Part shown: positions 62,985 through 64,000 of the stretch, piece after piece
Position numbering within the stretch: position 1 is the stretch's first letter
How the letters are laid out: each line of letters opens with the position of its first letter
Origin: Bacteroidota bacterium
GTDB lineage: Bacteria > Bacteroidota > Bacteroidia > B-17B0 > Aurantibacillaceae
NCBI GenBank assembly: GCA_013697245.1
Contig: JACCXH010000007.1
Location: 62,001 to 126,000 of the forward strand
Length of the DNA: 64,000 bases
Reading direction: 5' to 3'
Translations under genes and position numbers: made by a program
The notes under the pieces: generated by a model
Databases searched by the model: none
What the model was told of the DNA's origin: nothing
What the model saw: the letters and a program-made list of their open reading frames with translations, nothing else

Positions 62985-64000
62985 ATGCCAAAAAAAATAA
63001 AAATAGTTTTTCTAAAATGCCTGCTCGTTAGTTTAACGATCTTACAACCGCTTTTTTTTATTTCGCAAACACACGAAACAGATTCAATTGTAAATAGTTT
63101 AAAAACGGCAAAAGACGACACCTCTAAAGTAAATTCGCTTATTGTGCTTAGTAAAAAGCTTCATAATATTGGCGAGATCGACCCTTCGCTTCAATACGCC
63201 AACACTGCACGTAATTTGTCAATTAAACTAGGCTTTAAAAAAGGAGAAGCTAAAGCATACAATCGTATTGGTAATATTTGCATGAATCTTGGCGATATTC
63301 CTGCCGCATTAAAAAATCATTTAACCGCATTAAAATTAAGAAAAGAAATAAATGACAAACCGGGCCTCTGCAATTCCTATAACGATATTGGTAATGCCTA
63401 TTTTAGTGAAGGTGATTATTTACAGGCGCTTGAAAATTTTCTCGCCTCTTTAAAAATTAAAGAAGAGCTCGGTGATAAAACAGGTATGGCAAGTTCTTAT
63501 AATAATATTGGCAATGTTTATTTTGATCTTGGCAATTATAAAGAAGCTTTAAAGAATCAATTGTCATCGTTACAGATCAGCAAAAAGTCGGGGAATGAAA
63601 TGGGCATCGCTTCTTCCTATAATAATATTGGCTTGGTTTACTATGCTTTAAACAATTACCCGGAAGCTTTAAAAAATCACCTGGCAGCTTTACATATTCG
63701 TGAAGAGATTGGAGATATTTTGGGTAAAGCTAAATCGCTGGGTAATATTGCTATTGTATACGATAAAATGGGAAGCTATGAAGAAGCGCTTAAATATAGT
63801 TTTGAAGCCTTGCCTTTATACGAAAAAGTTGGCGATGAGCAAGGGATACAAAGTATTTATTTAAATGTTGCTGTTGCTTATTACAATCTAAAAAAATATA
63901 AAGATTGCGAAGAATATGGCATTAAAGCGATGGATCTTGCTAATAAAATTGATGATCTTAAAGGGGTAAAAGAAACCAGTCAGGCACTTAGTGCCCTTTA
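62985..64000 (+). CDS. Partial TPR protein (3' end outside window)
   Basis: An ATG at 62985 opens a frame of 338 codons that leaves the right edge with no stop. The signal peptide (about 1-28, ending ISQ) is followed by near-regular 40-residue TPR repeats, each with a YNNIGNVYFDLGNYKEALKN-like core; at least six are visible and two are very similar at DNA level. It lies 21 bases after the phosphatase gene. A C-terminal effector such as a SpoIIE phosphatase, kinase or DNA-binding domain is likely beyond the edge, by analogy with the gene at 44833. Confidence 0.85.
   Translation, partial: MPKKIKIVFLKCLLVSLTILQPLFFISQTHETDSIVNSLKTAKDDTSKVNSLIVLSKKLHNIGEIDPSLQYANTARNLSIKLGFKKGEAKAYNRIGNICMNLGDIPAALKNHLTALKLRKEINDKPGLCNSYNDIGNAYFSEGDYLQALENFLASLKIKEELGDKTGMASSYNNIGNVYFDLGNYKEALKNQLSSLQISKKSGNEMGIASSYNNIGLVYYALNNYPEALKNHLAALHIREEIGDILGKAKSLGNIAIVYDKMGSYEEALKYSFEALPLYEKVGDEQGIQSIYLNVAVAYYNLKKYKDCEEYGIKAMDLANKIDDLKGVKETSQALSAL

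Noticed and set aside
1..64000. CRISPR array, tRNA, rRNA, prophage or insertion sequence
   Set aside because: No regular spacer-repeat pattern, tRNA-like cloverleaf, rRNA sequence or intact transposase or phage gene was seen on either strand.

Overview
The window reads as chromosomal DNA of a Bacteroidota bacterium, most like the Flavobacteriales/Sphingobacteriales side of the phylum. Supporting signs are: AT-rich sequence; Bacteroidota-type promoters (TTG-N18..20-TAnnTTTG) instead of E. coli -35/-10 boxes; two secreted proteins with C-terminal type IX secretion (T9SS) sorting domains; a PorP/SprF protein; a TonB-dependent receptor with an N-terminal carboxypeptidase-regulatory domain; DUF5606; a bacterial geranylgeranylglyceryl-phosphate-synthase homologue; and an ATP synthase cluster without the beta and epsilon genes. 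I saw no rRNA, tRNA, CRISPR array, prophage or intact insertion sequence. Genus cannot be assigned from sequence alone.

Layout. 1-5.2 kb: partial lipoprotein, ahcY, then a tight plus-strand operon (phosphopantetheinyl transferase, GGGPS-like, ThiE-like, PnuC, NadR-type kinase) converging on an EVE-domain gene. 5.4-10.6 kb: atpB-E-F-H-A-G, with a promoter, an internal hairpin after atpE and a terminator. 10.8-20.4 kb: desaturase, photolyase, ECF sigma factor, lysS, a lipoprotein, a T9SS-exported kelch protein, DUF5606, an aminopeptidase P-type enzyme and PorP/SprF. 20.4-28.6 kb: CASTOR/POLLUX-like channel, DPP-IV-type peptidase, DUF5819-like protein, patatin, M3 peptidase and FtsE. 28.7-37.2 kb: giant TPR protein paired with a plug-less beta-barrel, a C-terminally missing aldehyde dehydrogenase, small exported proteins and mlaE-mlaF. 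37.2-41.8 kb: ABC-F ATPase, a decayed nucleotidyltransferase gene with a small partner, YwqK/MORN-like and carboxypeptidase-regulatory proteins, and trmD. 41.9-47.4 kb: pntA-pntB, a TPR-SpoIIE phosphatase and a STAS/SpoIIAA-like protein. 47.5-55.9 kb: a Cys-motif lipoprotein, a 1015-residue T9SS beta-propeller protein, a TonB receptor, a paralogue of the Cys-motif protein and an SDR enzyme. 56-64 kb: C-terminal processing protease, queA, coiled-coil membrane protein, comF, a 7TM-DISM-SpoIIE phosphatase and a TPR protein running off the right edge.

Most of the window is housekeeping metabolism plus envelope and secretion genes. The points most worth a second look are: a family of Cys-motif exported proteins present twice; a SpoIIE phosphatase next to a STAS-like gene; -7 promoter boxes placed 4-7 bases from start codons, implying near-leaderless mRNAs; in-frame TTG/GTG codons that are really promoter bases; the strong atpE/atpF hairpin; the frameshifted nucleotidyltransferase; and three palindromic intergenic elements. 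I did not find a clearly new defence or mobile system.
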